Source: Paenibacillus cellulositrophicus (lineage in GTDB: Bacteria; Bacillota; Bacilli; Paenibacillales; Paenibacillaceae). From it: DNA of 64,000 nucleotides. The position numbers and the translations under genes are program-made. Below, piece after piece: positions 60,492 through 64,000 of the stretch (its first letter is position 1; the number at the start of each line of letters is the position of its first letter). The notes beneath the pieces were generated by a model, which was given only the letters and a program-made list of their open reading frames with translations, ran no database searches and was not told the DNA's origin. Location: assembly GCF_009363095.1 (NCBI RefSeq), contig NZ_CP045295.1, positions 186,001-250,000 on the forward strand. The letters run 5' to 3'.

Positions 60492-62093
60492 TTACTTGCT
60501 CTGTGCTTTGACATCTCTATAATTCTTTATATTCTCATCCTGAACAGCCTGACCGCCGGCGTCCATGTATTCTGTCACGAGCTTGTCATACAAGGCGTCG
60601 AACTCTGCCGGCTTGGCAACGACCAGCCTGTCACTCATCTGCTTGTTCATGTCACCCAACGTTTTGCCGTACTTGATACTAGCTTCGTTCGAGACACCGT
60701 AATAGAAGCCTGTATAACCATCCGTCGTGTTGATCTTGTACGAATCGACAGCCAGTTTTTCATAGCTCTGATCTCCGGCTGCTAAGGCTGCTGCATACGT
60801 TCGGACATTCTTTTCGGTATCGCCCAGCTCTGCACCGTTTACAATTAGAGTATAATCCATATTCAGATTGCTCGTTTGCATATTTTCGCCGGTTTGCGCA
60901 ATCCCTTGCGGGATGCCGTTTACAAGCTTATGGTTGACGCCTTCTTCACCAAACTGAAGGAAGTACATCACCTCCGGATCAGCCATCCAGTTCAGATACT
61001 TTATGGCCAGCTCCGCATTTTTGCTGCTTTTCGGGATGAAGGAGAAAATCCCGTTTTCATTGTACATCTCTTTCAGGTATTTCCCCTCATCGTTTTTGAA
61101 GGTATCTACAGCAACATAGTTGGCATCAGGTGCATTTTGCTTCAGGGGTTCACGAATTTTTTGTGAAAGTGGATAATCCCAGTTGGCAGCGTAGAAGCCT
61201 ACTTTGCCATTGGTCACATCGGCATCCGCTTGTTTGGTTGTTTTATCCAGTGCAAAGTCGGGGCTGATCAGCTTTTCATTATACAGTTTGTTCAGCCATT
61301 TATAAGCATCCTTGGTGCCGGGCTTCAGCCAATTGGTGGTGGTAACGAATTCCTCCTCCGACATCGGACCCCAGAACGAAGGAATCAGGTTGCCAAAGGT
61401 GTAGTTCATGCCGGAAGCCGCTGTTGCCCACGGAATGACACCATCCACATTACCCGGGTTCTTGTCACGGAAAGCAACGAGGGTATTATATAGCTCATCC
61501 CGATTCGTTGGAACAGGCATTCCCAGCTTATCCAGCCAATCCTTGCGGATAAACATGCCGTTCCAAGCAATCAGAGTCCGCTTGCCTGGGATCGAGATTT
61601 GTTTGCCCTCATATTTCCCGTAGGAAAGAACTTTCTCGCCCAGATAAGACTTTAATTGCTGGCCATGCTTCTCCAACAATTCATCCAGTGTATAGAGGCC
61701 ACCGCTTTTTGCGAAACGGGTTACGGTATTCCCGTCATAAGTGAAGGAAATATCAGGAGCCTCGTTGGCAGCCATCAACACATTCAGCTTGTCGACTTCT
61801 TGGGAACGGGGAACAGGAACAAATTTTACAATGGCGTTATTAGGCTTCCCGAATTTTTCATTGACATATTTGGTCCACGTGTTGTTGTTCAAGTCCGGTT
61901 GTCCCTGAATACCTCTGTCAAACACTTCCACTGTCAAGGTTACTGGGGAACCGGAGCCCGCTTCCGATGCGTTGGACCCTTTTGATACCGTCTCCCCATT
62001 GTTATTGCCTGCGCCACCACAGCCTGCCACTCCTACGGCTAGAAGCACTGTGCTAAATAGAATTGCTGCTTTCTTCTTTATGCCCTTATACAC
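60492..62093 (-). CDS. Sugar ABC transporter substrate-binding lipoprotein (LplA/YtcQ type)
   Basis: 533 residues. Lipoprotein signal AAILFSTVLLAVGVAGCGG, a Gly/Asn/Ser linker, then a large class D (SBP family 1) domain: VLMAANEAPDISFTYDGNTV, FIRKDWLDKLGMPVPTNRDE and VMYFLQFGEEGVNHKLVNGI. Length is that of the family serving complex oligosaccharides in Paenibacillus. GTG 62,093 is preferred, with GAAAGG nine to ten bases earlier; a GTG at 62,102 overlaps that site. It follows the permease genes and ends in a strong terminator. Confidence 0.88.
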   Translation of the reverse strand: MYKGIKKKAAILFSTVLLAVGVAGCGGAGNNNGETVSKGSNASEAGSGSPVTLTVEVFDRGIQGQPDLNNNTWTKYVNEKFGKPNNAIVKFVPVPRSQEVDKLNVLMAANEAPDISFTYDGNTVTRFAKSGGLYTLDELLEKHGQQLKSYLGEKVLSYGKYEGKQISIPGKRTLIAWNGMFIRKDWLDKLGMPVPTNRDELYNTLVAFRDKNPGNVDGVIPWATAASGMNYTFGNLIPSFWGPMSEEEFVTTTNWLKPGTKDAYKWLNKLYNEKLISPDFALDKTTKQADADVTNGKVGFYAANWDYPLSQKIREPLKQNAPDANYVAVDTFKNDEGKYLKEMYNENGIFSFIPKSSKNAELAIKYLNWMADPEVMYFLQFGEEGVNHKLVNGIPQGIAQTGENMQTSNLNMDYTLIVNGAELGDTEKNVRTYAAALAAGDQSYEKLAVDSYKINTTDGYTGFYYGVSNEASIKYGKTLGDMNKQMSDRLVVAKPAEFDALYDKLVTEYMDAGGQAVQDENIKNYRDVKAQSK

Positions 62094-62179
62094 TTTAACC
62101 ACCCTTTCGTTCTTATGATTGATTCTCTTAAATCATCCGCGAGGCCGGGATCCCCCCTTCATCATAATCTGTTTCCCTA

Positions 62180-63076
62180 TCAACCCTTGATAGCCCCAGT
62201 CATCACACCATCCACGAAATACTTCTGCAGTTTAGGATAGATCAGCAAAATCGGAATCGTTGTAAACATGACACTGGCCGCTTTCAAAGACTCAGGGACA
62301 ATATAGGAGCCGACACTTCCTTCTCCTCCTTGTTGGCTATCCAACTGCTGATTGGCCGAAATGATCTGGTATAGCTTCATCTGCATAGGGTACAGCTCTT
62401 TTTTCGTAATATAGAACAGCGCATCCTGGAATCCATTCCATCTGTCCACCGCATAGAAAAGGCTTAATGTGGCGATCGATGGCAACGAAAGGGGGAGCAC
62501 AATCTTGATGAGAATGCCCAGATCCGAACACCCGTCAATGGCTGCTGATTCCTCAAGGCTCTCCGGAAGATTGCTGAAGAAGGTTTTCAGGATGATCAGA
62601 TTAAACACGCTCATGGCACCCGGCAAAACCAGGCTCCAAACCGAATTCATCATTCCCAGGTTTTTAACCAGAATATAGGAGGGAATTAAACCGCCGCTGA
62701 AATACATAGTGAAGACCAACGCCGTCAAAATAAAGTTTCTTCCCTTCAGCCGCTTCTTCGTTAACGGATACGCTGCACATATGGTCAGGAACATGCATAC
62801 CAAAGTGTAAAATATCGTAAGCACAATACTGTATCCAAGCGTATAAAGCATATCCATATCGCTCAATATGGTTTTGTACGTTTCTGCTGTGAAGTCTACT
62901 GGCCACAGTCCTACCTTTTGAGAAATAATCGCTTCGTTGGAACTGAAAGAAAGCGCAATCATGTACAGAAACGGTACGATACATGTGAAGGACAATGCCA
63001 CGATAAATACAATGATGGCAATATCCGCTACAGTCATTTTTTTCATCTTGCCCCTATTGATCGCCACCCTCACCAT
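62180..63076 (-). CDS. Carbohydrate ABC transporter permease, YtcP type
   Basis: 298 residues with six membrane helices. First phrase VADIAIIVFIVALSFTCIVP, then MIALSFSSNEAIISQKVGLW, and the ATPase-docking loop ESLEESAAIDGCSDLGILIK (EAA motif form E-x3-IDG). The C terminus KLQKYFVDGVMTGAIKG is typical of YtcP-type CUT1 permeases. The ATG overlaps the upstream permease stop by seven bases. It pairs with that permease. No ATPase gene is in the window; these systems share MsmK-type ATPases elsewhere. Confidence 0.9.
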   Translation of the reverse strand: MVRVAINRGKMKKMTVADIAIIVFIVALSFTCIVPFLYMIALSFSSNEAIISQKVGLWPVDFTAETYKTILSDMDMLYTLGYSIVLTIFYTLVCMFLTICAAYPLTKKRLKGRNFILTALVFTMYFSGGLIPSYILVKNLGMMNSVWSLVLPGAMSVFNLIILKTFFSNLPESLEESAAIDGCSDLGILIKIVLPLSLPSIATLSLFYAVDRWNGFQDALFYITKKELYPMQMKLYQIISANQQLDSQQGGEGSVGSYIVPESLKAASVMFTTIPILLIYPKLQKYFVDGVMTGAIKG

Positions 63077-64000
63077 ATCCCATCCTCGCCTAATTTTTTC
63101 GCAACAAAGTTTGCAGATAACAGCAGGATCAGGCCGACCACGGATTGGAACAATCCTACCGCCGTTGCCTGGGAGAAATCACCCGAACTAATACCAACTC
63201 TATACACGAAAGTACTGATAACATCAGAGTAATCGCTAACCAGTGAATTCCCCATCACAAAGGGACGGTCAAATCCGATAGAAACCATTCTGCCTATTTG
63301 GAGAATCAACAAAATATTGATGGTTGACTTAATGCCAGGCAGTGTAATATGCCACATTTTTCGAAGCCTGCTGCAGCCATCAATATCGGAGGCCTCATAC
63401 AACTCCCTATTGATTCCGGTAATGGCCGCCAAATAAATGATGGTGCCCCATCCGATATTTTGCCATACGCCAACGGCGATATAAGTAATCAACCAAGGTG
63501 TTTTCCGAGACAGAAACTCAATCTTCTCCAAACCAAAGCTCGACAGGAAATTGTTGATCATGCCGCCGTTAGAAAACATCAGATAGACCATACCGCCAAT
63601 AATAACCCAGGACAAAAAGTGGGGCAGATACAACACGGTCTGGGTCATTTTCTTGAGTTTTGCTTGTCTTACTTCATTGAGCAAAATCGCCAGAAGAATG
63701 GGCGCTGGAAAACCCGCAATCAAGTCCAGAACATTCAGGACCAGCGTATTCTTCAATGCACGGTAGAAGCTGTCCTGCTCAAAAATAAACCGGAACACAT
63801 CCAGTCCTACCCATTCGCTCCCTCTAATTCCTTCAAAAATGTTGTAATCTTGGAATGCCATCACAAGGCCATAGATGGGTGCATACTTGAAAATCAGGAT
63901 ATACGCCATCGGCAGCAGCAAAAGAAAATATAACAGACCGTCTCTTTTGATATAGTACAGAAAGTTATTTTTCCTTTTTGCTGCGCCGTACTTTCGGGAG
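63070..64000 (-). CDS. lplB: Carbohydrate ABC transporter permease, LplB type (partial)
   Basis: The frame is open from the stop at 63,070 to the right edge, so the start is outside. Visible sequence includes KYGAAKRKNNFLYYIKRDGL, YFLLLLPMAYILIFKYAPIY, GLVMAFQDYNIFEGI and docking loop ELYEASDIDGCSRLRKMWHI. Five to six membrane helices are present; about 10-20 residues are probably missing. It is the first permease of the CUT1-type importer, and YtcP-type and lipoprotein genes follow directly. Confidence 0.9.
   Translation of the reverse strand, partial: SRKYGAAKRKNNFLYYIKRDGLLYFLLLLPMAYILIFKYAPIYGLVMAFQDYNIFEGIRGSEWVGLDVFRFIFEQDSFYRALKNTLVLNVLDLIAGFPAPILLAILLNEVRQAKLKKMTQTVLYLPHFLSWVIIGGMVYLMFSNGGMINNFLSSFGLEKIEFLSRKTPWLITYIAVGVWQNIGWGTIIYLAAITGINRELYEASDIDGCSRLRKMWHITLPGIKSTINILLILQIGRMVSIGFDRPFVMGNSLVSDYSDVISTFVYRVGISSGDFSQATAVGLFQSVVGLILLLSANFVAKKLGEDGIW

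Noticed and set aside
1..64000. CRISPR arrays, tRNA or rRNA genes, prophage genes, complete insertion sequences
   Set aside because: Looked for regularly spaced repeats, cloverleaf-type sequences and transposase, integrase or capsid-like frames on both strands; none was convincing.

Overview
The window looks like a chromosome segment of a spore-forming, low-to-medium GC Firmicute, most likely Paenibacillus or a close relative. The reasons are a complete YesM/YesN two-component system beside an LplB/YtcP/lipoprotein sugar ABC transporter, a very large cell-wall glycosidase ending in SLH repeats, YheC/YheD-type ATP-grasp proteins, a CotS/CotSA-like gene pair, and strong GGAGG ribosome-binding sites. 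No rRNA, tRNA, CRISPR array, intact insertion sequence or phage module was seen. About three quarters of the genes lie on the minus strand.

Layout. 1-428: the start of a membrane-anchored regulator that runs off the left edge. 943-3,600: accessory genes, comprising a frameshifted serine hydrolase, a nucleotidyltransferase and a P-loop kinase. 3,991-9,806: a five-gene nickel/opine-metallophore-type ABC importer and a divergent methyltransferase, sharing a promoter region that holds a perfect Zur-type box. 10,029-12,974: response regulator, histidine kinase and lipoprotein. 13,140-27,000: an accessory zone rich in decayed genes (second hydrolase copy, LysR regulator with a frameshifted flavin reductase, NUDIX, PEP-mutase-like, DinB, LysE, MFS, Rrf2, ROK and LysR remnants) and a LacI-controlled cluster (HAD phosphatase, alpha/beta hydrolase). 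27,704-32,407: a tightly overlapping five-gene operon encoding the full 2-aminoethylphosphonate (AEP) biosynthetic set, PEP mutase, phosphonopyruvate decarboxylase and AEP transaminase, between two ATP-grasp proteins. 32,860-38,870: NlpC/P60 hydrolase, CotS-like kinase, two glycosyltransferases and an AstE-type deacylase, together looking like a spore or envelope surface locus. 39,442-44,549: SsuABC-type sulfonate importer with an iron-type alcohol dehydrogenase and an aminotransferase. 44,927-51,895: accessory genes (MDR oxidoreductase, MmyB-type regulator, NUDIX, FAH-family hydrolase, methyltransferase, DHFR-like reductase) among remnants and repeats. 52,208-64,000: a polysaccharide utilisation locus with a GH43-SLH enzyme, YesM/YesN and an LplB/YtcP/SBP importer.

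Three points stand out. First, the AEP operon flanked by spore-type ATP-grasp genes suggests a phosphonate-modified surface polymer or a phosphonate natural product. Second, several dispersed repeat families recur. One, carrying a CCCGTTAG-type direct repeat around a hairpin, flanks three small accessory genes (two NUDIX, one methyltransferase) in the same orientation with the stop codon next to the repeat, which is a cassette-like arrangement. Third, regulation can be read directly in places: a Zur box, four 27-bp operators near an Rrf2 remnant, and paired LacI-type operators.

All functions are inferred from sequence motifs read by eye. No database search was possible, and pseudogene boundaries are approximate.
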